A DNA stretch of 64,000 nucleotides, from contig JAZKHE010000009.1 of assembly GCA_040385525.1 (NCBI GenBank), positions 124,001 to 188,000 on the forward strand, in the 5' to 3' direction. A program made the translations under genes and the position numbers. This DNA is from JAZKHE01 sp040385525. Lineage in GTDB: Bacteria; Bacteroidota; Bacteroidia; UBA4408. How positions within the stretch are numbered: position 1 is the first letter of the stretch; each line of letters opens with the position of its first letter. Below are positions 16,728 to 24,525 of this stretch, piece after piece. The notes beneath the pieces were generated by a model. That model saw only the letters and a list, made by a program, of their open reading frames with translations, had not been told where the DNA came from and searched no databases.

Positions 16728-17897
16728 CTAATTCTTCAAAAACCTAAACTCAGTTCTTCTGTTTACAGCGTGTTCTTCTTCACCACAATTAATTCCGTTT
16801 TTGCATTGGTTTAAAATTTCTTTTTCGCCCATACCTTTGCTTTTTAGTCGCTCTGTTTTTATTCCTTTGCCTATTAAATAGTTTATTGAGTTGGCAGCTC
16901 TTTTTTCTGATAATGCTAAATTAGTTGCATCATCGCCACGCGCATCGGTATGAGCAATAATTTCTAATTGCAATGTTGGGTTATCACTTAAAATTTGAGC
17001 TATACCATCTAATTCTTTTTTTGCGCTTTCGCTCAGTTCTGCACTGCCCGAAGCGTAAGTAACTTGTCTTTTTACTTTTAATTCTTTTTCGCTTGAGTTA
17101 GCAAAATCTTTTATATCATCTAAAGAGCTGTCTTTCTTCTTAATCACAACTTCTTCTGTTTCTAATTTAGCAAGTGTAATTAAGTCGCTTGGTAAAAACG
17201 AATATTTAAAAGTACCATCGCTATTTTTTTTCATTTCGCTAATGGTTTCTCCTTTTTTGTTTGCTAATGTAACTTTGTTTTGTCCTTCTAAAGCTGGATT
17301 TTTTTCGAGTTCAATATCTAAATTACTATCACCATCTAATTTGTTCATTACAAAGTCGCCATCAATATTTGTTATTGTAGTTTGTTTTATTCCGTCGCTG
17401 TTTCTGTAGTGCACAGTTTGGTTTACCAATGGTTTTTTATTTACATCGCCAATTAAAAGTTTTAACGAAATACTTTCTATAGGATTAATTGTTTTTTTCT
17501 TTTTAATTAAATGTGGATTGCTTAAATAAAAATCTTTGTTTATTTCGTCGTAGCTTGGTAGTAATGAAGCATCGCCACTTTCTTTAAACCAAAATTGGTA
17601 TTTGCCTTTGTAGCTTTTACAAACAAATGCACGCATAGTATCTTTTGCAGCAACGCCTAATTTTTCAAAACGTAACCAATGCATATTTGGTTCTTGTAGC
17701 GCTATGACAATGTCAATATTTTTTTTGCATTTGTTTTGCAGTATTACAAAAAAAGCATCTTCTTCTTTTGCATCGCAACCTTTGCAACCAGCGCCCCAGT
17801 TCGATGTTAGTTTCTCAATACAATCATCTAATTTATTTTGAGCATATGTATTGCTTAAGTAAAGCAAACTCACTAATAGTAAAATAATTTTTTTCAT
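16728..17897 (-). CDS. OmpA family protein, short paralogue of the giant OmpA protein
   Basis: A 389-residue exported protein (signal peptide MKKIILLLVSLLYLSNTYAQ). The N-terminal ~125 residues include a GAGCKGCDAKEEDAFFV segment with paired Cys (CKGC). One beta module of the same type as in the upstream giant follows (about 140-245: NKKPLVNQTVHYRN to GTFKYSFLP). The C-terminal OmpA domain (about 275-389) has the same IIAHTDARGDDATNL and NRRTEFRFLKN strings. Near identity of the last ~110 residues to the giant paralogue suggests recent duplication or gene conversion. It follows the DoxX gene by 6 bases, so it is the third gene of an operon with an FMN reductase and DoxX. Confidence 0.87.
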   Translation of the reverse strand: MKKIILLLVSLLYLSNTYAQNKLDDCIEKLTSNWGAGCKGCDAKEEDAFFVILQNKCKKNIDIVIALQEPNMHWLRFEKLGVAAKDTMRAFVCKSYKGKYQFWFKESGDASLLPSYDEINKDFYLSNPHLIKKKKTINPIESISLKLLIGDVNKKPLVNQTVHYRNSDGIKQTTITNIDGDFVMNKLDGDSNLDIELEKNPALEGQNKVTLANKKGETISEMKKNSDGTFKYSFLPSDLITLAKLETEEVVIKKKDSSLDDIKDFANSSEKELKVKRQVTYASGSAELSESAKKELDGIAQILSDNPTLQLEIIAHTDARGDDATNLALSEKRAANSINYLIGKGIKTERLKSKGMGEKEILNQCKNGINCGEEEHAVNRRTEFRFLKN

Positions 17898-17903
17898 AAT
17901 AAT

Positions 17904-18317
17904 TTATAATAGTAGATAATAACCAATAATACACACAATAAAATAATTTACAAGCCCCGCCGCACCTGCATAATCTTTAGCAATGCGTTGACCTGCAAAC
18001 AGACACAGTAACGATAAAGTAGAAATTGCAATAGCCAATTTAGCCAATAATAAAGATTGAAAAAACAGGAGGCTAATTATTGCTGCAAAACTTCCGAGCC
18101 CTGCAAAAATTTCTAATACAGTAATTGTAAATAAAAGAAACGGAACATTGTTTTTAAAAACAGATTTAGAAAAATGTTGAGTAAGCCATTCTAAATTACT
18201 TTTCCAATTTAGCGTTTTATCAAAACCCGATTGCGAAAATAATATTCCTAAAAAAAGCAAAACAAAAGCACGAATTAAAAATAAACTTAATTGTCCTTCT
18301 GGAATTAAATTGAACAT
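17904..18317 (-). CDS. DoxX family membrane protein
   Basis: A 137-residue protein with four hydrophobic helices. The N-terminal helix LLFLGILFSQSGFDKTLNWK and the C-terminal AGQRIAKDYAGAAGLVNYF are the usual DoxX marks in Bacteroidota. Such proteins sit in the inner membrane and are often linked to quinone or thiol redox proteins, but the reaction is not settled. Here it lies 20 bases after an NADPH-dependent FMN reductase gene and 6 bases before an OmpA gene, a context that agrees with a redox role without proving it. Confidence 0.8.
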   Translation of the reverse strand: MFNLIPEGQLSLFLIRAFVLLFLGILFSQSGFDKTLNWKSNLEWLTQHFSKSVFKNNVPFLLFTITVLEIFAGLGSFAAIISLLFFQSLLLAKLAIAISTLSLLCLFAGQRIAKDYAGAAGLVNYFIVCIIGYYLLL

Positions 18318-18337
18318 ATATGGTTTTGCTTTAGAGT

Positions 18338-18856
18338 TTAAAACTCTAAAAATAAGTCAATTTGTTTGTCAAACAAATCTTTTATGCTCTTGTCAGTAAC
18401 TTTTTCGTTGTTAATAAATTGATTGATGCTCGAAATTGGGATTTTAAGGTGAAGCACCTGCGCTTCTAAATAATGAAATATGTTAGTTAAATGGTCTAAA
18501 CCCCTTAAATTGCCCGCTCTGCCTGTAGATGTTCCAATTAATGCAATTTTTTTATTTTTAAATAATTGATATTCAGAATTATCTATTAATAATTTAAGTA
18601 TACCCGTATAACTTCCATTGTATTCGGGACTTATGATTACAATTTTGTTTACATCTTTTATGTATTTAGAAGTGAAATCTTTAAAGGAAGAATGGTTTTT
18701 AAGTTCAAACAAATCATCTAAACGTATTGTATTTAGTTGTTCTAAGCTGGCATATTGTGCTAAAACTCCCTTTTCTTGAAGTCTTTCAAAATATAATTGA
18801 GTAAAAAGCTGAGTTCTATTGCCAGGGCGGTTGGTTGCATTGATAATACTTATCAT
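18338..18856 (-). CDS. NADPH-dependent FMN reductase family protein
   Basis: A 172-residue flavodoxin-like protein. The phosphate loop near the N-terminus reads INATNRPGNRTQL, and the FMN-side motif is IISPEYNGSYTGILKLLID, the typical 'PEYNGS-x-xG-LK' signature. A GTSTGRAGNLRGLDHL loop follows. These enzymes reduce flavins or quinones with NAD(P)H in the cytoplasm. It is the first gene of a minus-strand run that continues with DoxX and an OmpA protein. It diverges from parA; the 178-base spacer holds no obvious TAnnTTTG match. Confidence 0.88.
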   Translation of the reverse strand: MISIINATNRPGNRTQLFTQLYFERLQEKGVLAQYASLEQLNTIRLDDLFELKNHSSFKDFTSKYIKDVNKIVIISPEYNGSYTGILKLLIDNSEYQLFKNKKIALIGTSTGRAGNLRGLDHLTNIFHYLEAQVLHLKIPISSINQFINNEKVTDKSIKDLFDKQIDLFLEF

Positions 18857-19034
18857 AAAAACTTTATTAACAAATTTTGTTCATATCCTAAATTAATAAA
18901 CGCTACTACAAAAAAGCGTATTTTATTGTAACTTTACAAACTAGGTAAATAGTAGGCAATTTAACAAATTCAAACAGCCTTTTTACCAAATTGTTTTAAA
19001 AATAAATTAACTAGAAGCGGAAATAGTAAGTCAG

Positions 19035-19847
19035 ATGGGAAAAATTATATCAATTGCCAATCAAAAAGGTGGAGTTGGAAAAACTACAACAGCAATAAAT
19101 TTAGCGGCTAGTTTAGCTGTGTTAGATTATAAAACATTGCTAGTTGATGCAGATCCACAGGCTAATGCCACTTCGGGTGTAGGTTTTGATCCGCGCAACG
19201 TAACTAGTAGCATTTACGAGCTAATAATGAACGAGGTAGAAGCTAAAGATGTTGTGCTTAAAACAAGTACGCCAAATTTAGATTTGATACCTGGTCATAT
19301 CGATTTAGTAGGAGCAGAATTAGAAATTGTTGGCTTGCCAAACAGAGAGCACATGTTGCGTTTAGCGTTTGAAAAAATTAAAAACGATTATGATTTTGTT
19401 ATTATAGATTGTTCACCTTCATTAGGTTTAATCGTGTTAAATGCGCTTACAGCTTCAGATTCTATTATTATTCCTGTGCAATGTGAGTATTTTGCATTAG
19501 AAGGTTTAGGTAAATTATTAAACACAATTAAAATTGTTCAATCGCGTTTAAATCCTGAATTGACTATCGAAGGTATTTTATTAACAATGTACGACCCACG
19601 TTTACGTTTATCAAATCAAGTTGTTGAAGAAGTAAAAACGCATTTTCAGCAAATGATGTTTGATACCATTATTCAACGCAGCACAAAATTAGGCGAAGCA
19701 CCAAGCTTTGGCGAAACAATAATAATGCACGATGCATCGTCAAAAGGAGCAGTAAATTATTTAAATCTTGCACGCGAGATTTTACAAAAAAACGAAATGA
19801 CGAAAATGCCCAATTCAGAAAAACAAATAAATTTAAGTGATGAGTAA
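19035..19847 (+). CDS. parA: chromosome partitioning ATPase ParA/Soj
   Basis: A 270-residue ParA of the Soj type. The deviant Walker A is KGGVGKTT at residues 11-18, Walker A' is LLVDADPQANAT, and Walker B is FVIIDCSPSLG. It binds ATP and DNA and moves ParB-bound origins. The N-terminal HTH of plasmid-type ParAs is absent, which points to a chromosomal copy. The parB start overlaps its last codons by 8 bases. It leads the run parA-parB-DUF5683-dapB-lepB-wbqC. No parS-like 16-mer was noticed in or near the operon. Confidence 0.95.
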   Translation: MGKIISIANQKGGVGKTTTAINLAASLAVLDYKTLLVDADPQANATSGVGFDPRNVTSSIYELIMNEVEAKDVVLKTSTPNLDLIPGHIDLVGAELEIVGLPNREHMLRLAFEKIKNDYDFVIIDCSPSLGLIVLNALTASDSIIIPVQCEYFALEGLGKLLNTIKIVQSRLNPELTIEGILLTMYDPRLRLSNQVVEEVKTHFQQMMFDTIIQRSTKLGEAPSFGETIIMHDASSKGAVNYLNLAREILQKNEMTKMPNSEKQINLSDE

Positions 19848-20754
19848 CAATAAGAAAAAAGCATTAGGAAGAGGATTAGGAGCACTTTTAGCAAACCCCG
19901 AAACAGATGTAACAACTTCTGCTAGAGCAACCGAAAGACCAGCGGTTTTAGGTAGTGTGGCGATGTTAAAAATAGAACAAATTGAAACAAATCCGTTTCA
20001 ACCAAGAACACAATTTGAAGAAATTGCTTTAGAAGAATTAAGCGAATCTATTCGTTTACACGGAATAATTCAACCCGTTACGGTTCGTAAAATGGGTTAC
20101 GATAAATTTCAATTAATTTCTGGAGAACGCCGTTTTAGAGCATCACAATTAGCAGGTTTAAAAGAAATTCCGGCTTATGTGCGTGTAGCTAACGATGAGC
20201 AAATGCTAGAAATGGCTTTGGTAGAAAATATTCAACGCGAAGAGTTAGATGCAGTAGAAATTGCAATTAGCTACCAACGTTTAATTGAAGAATGTAAATT
20301 AACGCAAGAACAACTTGCCGAAAAAGTAAGTAAACAACGTTCAACCGTTACCAATTATTTACGATTATTAAAATTACCAGTTGAAATTCAAATGGGAATT
20401 CGCGATCGTAAAATATCAATGGGTCACGCTCGTACATTAATTAATATTGAAGATAAAGAAACGCAAATCACAATTTTTGAGGCCATTGTAGAGCAAGGAT
20501 TATCTGTTCGTGCTGCTGAAGAAATGGTGCGTAACTTGCACAAAGGCGAAGAGGGTGAGGAAACAAAAAACAAAGCTGCTAAAGTTAAAAATGTTTGGAA
20601 AGTTCCAGAATCTGACAAACAATTAATGACTTTATTAAAAAATAAATTTGAAGCACCAGTTGAAATTAAACGTAAAGGCGATAAAGGAAATATAACTATT
20701 CCTTTTGATTCTTCTGAAGAATTTCAACGTATTATAAATTTGCTTGAAAAATAG
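19840..20754 (+). CDS. parB: chromosome partitioning protein ParB
   Basis: A 304-residue ParB. Features in order are the KKALGRGLGALL N-terminus that stimulates ParA, the NPFQPR box, the CTPase/nuclease-like motif ISGERRFRA, the helix-turn-helix around TQEQLAEKVSKQRSTVTNYL, and a C-terminal dimer region. It binds parS, loads as a CTP clamp and directs origin segregation. The ATG at 19840 overlaps the end of parA, as is common for this pair; a GTG one codon earlier is possible. The following DUF5683 gene starts inside its last codons. Confidence 0.95.
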   Translation: MSNNKKKALGRGLGALLANPETDVTTSARATERPAVLGSVAMLKIEQIETNPFQPRTQFEEIALEELSESIRLHGIIQPVTVRKMGYDKFQLISGERRFRASQLAGLKEIPAYVRVANDEQMLEMALVENIQREELDAVEIAISYQRLIEECKLTQEQLAEKVSKQRSTVTNYLRLLKLPVEIQMGIRDRKISMGHARTLINIEDKETQITIFEAIVEQGLSVRAAEEMVRNLHKGEEGEETKNKAAKVKNVWKVPESDKQLMTLLKNKFEAPVEIKRKGDKGNITIPFDSSEEFQRIINLLEK

Positions 20755-21400
20755 TAAATCAAATCTATTTATTCCAACAAAAAAGCTGTGCTGCCTTGTG
20801 CTAAGCATAGCTTTTATGTTTTTGTCTTTTTTTGCAAAAGCGCAAACCGATACTACTGCAAAAAATAATTTGCCAGTAATTACCTCCGACAATAAAATTA
20901 TTGAAGCAAAAAAAGACACTTCAAAAAAAGTGCAACAATTGCATTCGCCACGTAAAGCTGCTTTATTATCTGCTGTTTTGCCTGGGGCAGGACAAGTGTA
21001 CAATAAAAAATATTGGAAACTACCCATAATTTATGGTGCATTGGGAGCAGTTGGTTTTTTAGCATACAAACAACAAGATTCTATAAATAAAATTAATAGA
21101 GATTTAGATGTTCGATTCGATAACGATTCATCAACGTTTAGTTTGTATCACAACGTGTATTCTGATCAGCAAATGTTAACGGCATATGATGCTACTTTAA
21201 AAAAACGAGATTTGTTTTTTATTGTTGGAATTGCTCTGTACGCCTTACAAATTGTTGATGCTAACGTTGATGCACATTTGTTTTATTTTGATGTTAGTGA
21301 TGATTTGAGTTTTAAGTTTACGCCCGAAGTTAATCATTTAGCATACGCACCAAGCGGTAGTTATTCTACTGGACTTCGTTTAACCATGAAATTTAAATAG
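20744..21400 (+). CDS. DUF5683 membrane protein
   Basis: A protein of up to 218 residues with an N-terminal hydrophobic segment (KKLCCLVLSIAFMFLSFFAKA), a charged linker, and the DUF5683 core SPRKAALLSAVLPGAGQVYN followed by KKYWKLPIIYGALGAVGFL. A second hydrophobic stretch, LFFIVGIALYALQIVDANVDAH, completes it. The family is found next to parB and lepB in Bacteroidota and has no proven function. There is no ATG before the hydrophobic segment. A TTG at 20744, overlapping the parB stop, is the most plausible start; a GTG inside the signal segment is an alternative. Confidence 0.8.
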   Translation: MKNSKSNLFIPTKKLCCLVLSIAFMFLSFFAKAQTDTTAKNNLPVITSDNKIIEAKKDTSKKVQQLHSPRKAALLSAVLPGAGQVYNKKYWKLPIIYGALGAVGFLAYKQQDSINKINRDLDVRFDNDSSTFSLYHNVYSDQQMLTAYDATLKKRDLFFIVGIALYALQIVDANVDAHLFYFDVSDDLSFKFTPEVNHLAYAPSGSYSTGLRLTMKFK

Positions 21401-21402
21401 AC

Positions 21403-22119
21403 ATGAAAATTGCTTTGTTAGGTTATGGTAAAATGGGTAAAGAAATTGAAGCAATTGCTTTGCAACGCGGACATTCCATTGATTTAAAAATAACCGAAGA
21501 AAATGTATTAAGTGCCAACATTGATAAATTAAAACAATGCGATGTTGCAATTGAGTTTACAACTCCAGCAAACGTTTTGCAGCACATTCAAATTTGTTTT
21601 GATGCTAAAACTCCCATTGTTGTTGGTACTACCGGTTGGAATAAATCAGAGAAAGAAGTAATTGAAAATTGTCAAAAACAAAACGCAACATTATTTTATG
21701 CTTCTAATTTTAGCATTGGTGTAAATTTATTTTTCGAAATAAATAAACGATTAGCGCAGTTAATGAATACGCAAAATCAGTACAATGTTTCGCTAACCGA
21801 AATACATCATACTCAAAAATTAGATGCACCAAGCGGAACAGCAATTACTTTAGCCAACGATATTTTACACAATTTAACAAGTAAACAAAGTTGGGAATTG
21901 GCTCCTGCTAAATCAGCTAACGCATTAGAAATTACTGCTGTTAGAGAAGAAAATGTTCCAGGCACACACACCATTCAATACGAGAGTAATCAAGATATAA
22001 TTAGTATTACGCATCAAGCTAAAAACCGACAAGGTTTTGCAATGGGTGCTGTTTTGGCTGCTGAATTTATTGCCGATAAAAAAGGAGTTTTTGGAATGAA
22101 CGATATTTTGAAATTTTAA
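21403..22119 (+). CDS. dapB: 4-hydroxy-tetrahydrodipicolinate reductase
   Basis: A 238-residue DapB. The dinucleotide loop is LLGYGKMGKE at the start, the VGTTGW motif follows, and the substrate site reads EIHHTQKLDAPSGTA with the catalytic His pair and Lys. It uses NAD(P)H to reduce the product of DapA in the lysine and diaminopimelate pathway, which feeds peptidoglycan. It starts 2 bases after the DUF5683 stop, so it is in the parAB-lepB run. The length is slightly short but normal for Bacteroidota. Confidence 0.95.
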   Translation: MKIALLGYGKMGKEIEAIALQRGHSIDLKITEENVLSANIDKLKQCDVAIEFTTPANVLQHIQICFDAKTPIVVGTTGWNKSEKEVIENCQKQNATLFYASNFSIGVNLFFEINKRLAQLMNTQNQYNVSLTEIHHTQKLDAPSGTAITLANDILHNLTSKQSWELAPAKSANALEITAVREENVPGTHTIQYESNQDIISITHQAKNRQGFAMGAVLAAEFIADKKGVFGMNDILKF

Positions 22120-22142
22120 CACATACAATTCATTACTAATAG

Positions 22143-22150
22143 TAGATTTG
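22143..22150 (+). promoter_or_regulatory. -7 element (TAGATTTG) before lepB
   Basis: TAGATTTG matches the TAnnTTTG consensus and lies 18 bases before the lepB ATG, in the only sizeable gap (49 bases) of the run. This suggests lepB can be transcribed separately. A good -33 TTTG at the usual distance is lacking. Confidence 0.45.
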
Positions 22151-22168
22151 TAACACACAATATAAATT

Positions 22169-23443
22169 ATGGCAGAACAAAAAAAATCAGGATTTACTCA
22201 AAGCATTTGGTTTAAAATAATTATAGGCATACTTACTTTTGGTTTGTATTTTTTATTGAGAAAAAGCGACAAAAAAAAGTCGCCAATTAGAGAGTGGACT
22301 GATGCAATCGTTTTTGCAGTTATTGCCGCTACAATTATTAGAACATTTTTTATTGAAGCCTTTACCATTCCGACTTCATCAATGGAAAAATCGTTGTTAA
22401 TTGGCGATTTTTTATTTGTAAGTAAAGTAAGTTATGGACCTCGTATTCCCAATACACCTATTTCGTTTCCGTTTGCGCACCACACTTTGCCATTAACCGA
22501 AAACACAAAATCATATTCTGAGTTAATACAATTGCCTTATTTCCGTTTACCAGGTTTTGGCGATATAAAAAACAACGATATTGTTGTGTTTAACTATCCA
22601 ATGGAAGATTGGCGACCAACCGATAAAAAAGAAAATTATATAAAACGTTGTGTTGCAATTCCTGGTGATAAGTTAGAAGTAAGACAAGGTGTTTTGCATA
22701 TTAACGATAAAGTGGCTGATAAGCCCGAAAATATGCAGCATAAATATTTGGTTTCTACAGATGGAAGTGGATTTAATCCTAAAACACTTTTGGAATTAGA
22801 TATAACTGAAGGTGGTTTAGTTTCTGGTGATGGAGTTTATGAGTTAACATTGACTACAGAAAATGCGGCAAAAATTAAAGGTTTTTCTAATGTTAAAGAT
22901 GTGCAACCTTTAATTGAAACACCTGGTAAATATGCCGATTATATTTTTCCGCACGATTCTACTTACACATGGAATGCAGATAATTACGGACCGTTAGTTA
23001 TACCAAAAGAAGGAGTTACCGTTGATATTTCTCTAAAAAATATTTCGATTTATAAGCGTGTTATCGAAAATTACGAAAAAAATAAGTTGGAAGTAAAAGC
23101 AGATGGCGTATACATCAACGGACAAAAGGCAGACAAATACACCTTTAAAATGGATTACTATTTTATGATGGGTGATAATCGTCATAACTCGGCTGATAGT
23201 AGATTTTGGGGTTTTGTACCAATCGATCATATTGTGGGTAAAGCTGTTTTTGTTTGGTTGTCGTTAGACCCAAATGCAACAACTTTTTTCAGTAAATTTA
23301 GAACAGAACGTTTGTTTACTTTTATTTCGAGTGATGGTTTGTCTAATTCTTATTTTCTACTTTTTGATGCAATTATTTTAAGTATTTGGGGTTTTAATTA
23401 TTACAGAAAAAGAAAAGCAAAAGCTAAACCAACAAAAAAATAA
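22169..23443 (+). CDS. lepB: signal peptidase I
   Basis: A 424-residue signal peptidase I. A hydrophobic segment lies at about residues 14-31 and a second anchor at 45-60. The catalytic Ser is Ser71 in FTIPTSSMEKSLLIGD, and the general-base Lys is Lys159 in YIKRCVAIPGD. The third conserved block is MGDNRHNSADSRFWGFVP near 334-351. An insert of about 160 residues separates the Lys block from the GDNR block, larger than in E. coli but usual for Bacteroidota. A hydrophobic C-terminal segment follows. It cleaves Sec and Tat signal peptides at the outer face of the inner membrane. Confidence 0.95.
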   Translation: MAEQKKSGFTQSIWFKIIIGILTFGLYFLLRKSDKKKSPIREWTDAIVFAVIAATIIRTFFIEAFTIPTSSMEKSLLIGDFLFVSKVSYGPRIPNTPISFPFAHHTLPLTENTKSYSELIQLPYFRLPGFGDIKNNDIVVFNYPMEDWRPTDKKENYIKRCVAIPGDKLEVRQGVLHINDKVADKPENMQHKYLVSTDGSGFNPKTLLELDITEGGLVSGDGVYELTLTTENAAKIKGFSNVKDVQPLIETPGKYADYIFPHDSTYTWNADNYGPLVIPKEGVTVDISLKNISIYKRVIENYEKNKLEVKADGVYINGQKADKYTFKMDYYFMMGDNRHNSADSRFWGFVPIDHIVGKAVFVWLSLDPNATTFFSKFRTERLFTFISSDGLSNSYFLLFDAIILSIWGFNYYRKRKAKAKPTKK

Positions 23444-23451
23444 ATCTAAAA

Positions 23452-23667
23452 TTTTCACCACATAGGTACATAGGTTTATTTATAATTGAGTTAACATAGA
23501 ATTATTTGAAGCTAGCTTCAAACTATGAGTAACTAAATTAAGCTGATGATTAACTAGTTTATCTATGTTTCTATGTGGTAAAAAAAAATCAAGCAAGGCT
23601 TCAACTATGTATAACTATATTGAACATAAGCAACTAGTTTATCTATGTCTCTATGTGGTAAAAAAAA
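23452..23667. repeat. composite intergenic repeat (CTATGTGG family)
   Basis: Two direct copies of a ~36-base unit containing ATCTATGTTTCTATGTGGTA (23552-23588 and 23632-23667, period 80) end in A-runs. An inverted copy (ACCACATAGGTACATAGGTT) lies at 23457-23476. Between them are 'GAAGCTAGCTTCAAACTATG' and 'AAGCAAGGCTTCAACTATG' words. No protein is encoded. It fills the gap between lepB and wbqC and could fold as alternative hairpins. Confidence 0.7.
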
Positions 23668-23703
23668 CTGAAGCAAAGTTTCTTGTGGTAATATAATAAA
23701 TCA

Positions 23704-24306
23704 ATGCAAAATAAAACATTCATACTAAGCACAGCTTATGCTCCGCCCTTGGCTTACATGAATTTGTTGCTGAATAACAATTGCATAATTTCTACCGACG
23801 AACGTTTTGTAAAACAAACCTATCGTAACCGATGTACAATATTGGGTGCAAACGGATTACAAGATTTAAGCATACCACTTAAAAACAGAAAAAACCATTC
23901 TGTAACAGCAGCATTAGAAATTGATTATTCGCAAAATTGGCAAAAGCTGCATTGGAAAGCATTAGAAGCTGCTTACAAAAACTCACCTTACTACGATTAT
24001 TTTTATTTTGAACTACAAGAGTTTTACGAAAACAATTTTGTGTTGCTAAGCGATTTTAATTATCAATTGTTGTGTAGGTTGTTAAAAATTGCTCGCTTTA
24101 AAAAATTAATTAGTCAAACAAATGCTATTTTTGATTTTGATGAAAATAGAATTGATTCAAGAAATAGCATAACGCCAAAGCAAGAAGCCGATTATACGGC
24201 TAAAAAATACACACAAGTATTTAACGATAAATTTGAATTTAAATCCAATTTAAGTTTTTTTGATGTGTTGTTTAATACTGGTCCAGATTGTGTAAAATAT
24301 ATTTAG
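23704..24306 (+). CDS. WbqC family protein
   Basis: A 200-residue protein of the WbqC-like family. Marks are STAYAPPLAYMNLLL near the N-terminus, the RNRCTILGANGLQDLSIPL strand-turn, NWQKLHWKALEAAYKNSPYY, and FELQEFYE. The family occurs in O-antigen and glycan clusters and next to lepB in Bacteroidota; its reaction is not known, although a carbohydrate-related role has been proposed. It is separated from lepB by the repeat region, so it may or may not share its transcript. A weak hairpin follows its stop. Confidence 0.82.
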   Translation: MQNKTFILSTAYAPPLAYMNLLLNNNCIISTDERFVKQTYRNRCTILGANGLQDLSIPLKNRKNHSVTAALEIDYSQNWQKLHWKALEAAYKNSPYYDYFYFELQEFYENNFVLLSDFNYQLLCRLLKIARFKKLISQTNAIFDFDENRIDSRNSITPKQEADYTAKKYTQVFNDKFEFKSNLSFFDVLFNTGPDCVKYI

Positions 24307-24313
24307 TTATTGT

Positions 24314-24357
24314 AATTAGTAAACTAATTTTTAACTAAGCGTAGTTTCAAACTACGC
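24314..24357 (+). terminator. two tandem hairpins after wbqC
   Basis: The first stem is AATTAGT/ACTAATT (24314-24320 with 24323-24329) followed by TTTTA. The second is a near-perfect 19-base palindrome, GCGTAGTTT-C-AAACTACGC (24339-24357). They start 8 bases after the wbqC stop and may end its transcript, although the T-run is short. Confidence 0.45.
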
Positions 24358-24394
24358 ATAAGTATCTTTTTAGTTTATAAACTTAGTACACACG

Positions 24395-24474
24395 TAGCTT
24401 GTCATGTTGAGTGCAAGGAAACATCTCTCTGCACCACAAACATTGCGATAAGCGATAGCGAAGAAGCAATCTAA
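24395..24474. repeat. degenerate composite intergenic repeat
   Basis: TAGCTTGTCATGTTGAGTGC is shared in form with the REP-like arms at 12911 and 29991. It is followed by CATTGCGATAAGCGATAGCG and AAGCAATCTAATGG, a second word type (ATTGCGA...GCAATCT) that is itself an inverted pair. No gene is present. Confidence 0.5.
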
Positions 24475-24525
24475 TGGATTTTAAATTATGTTTTAGTAAA
24501 AGCATAAGCGGACATTTAACTTCTT

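Noticed and set aside
18857..20754. parS site near parAB
   Set aside because: I looked for a TGTTTCACGTGAAACA-like 16-mer around the operon and saw none; chromosomal parS sites may lie outside the window.
23552..23667. CRISPR-like direct repeats
   Set aside because: Only two copies with an 80-base period, A-tailed and with an inverted relative, and no cas genes; it is an intergenic repeat family.
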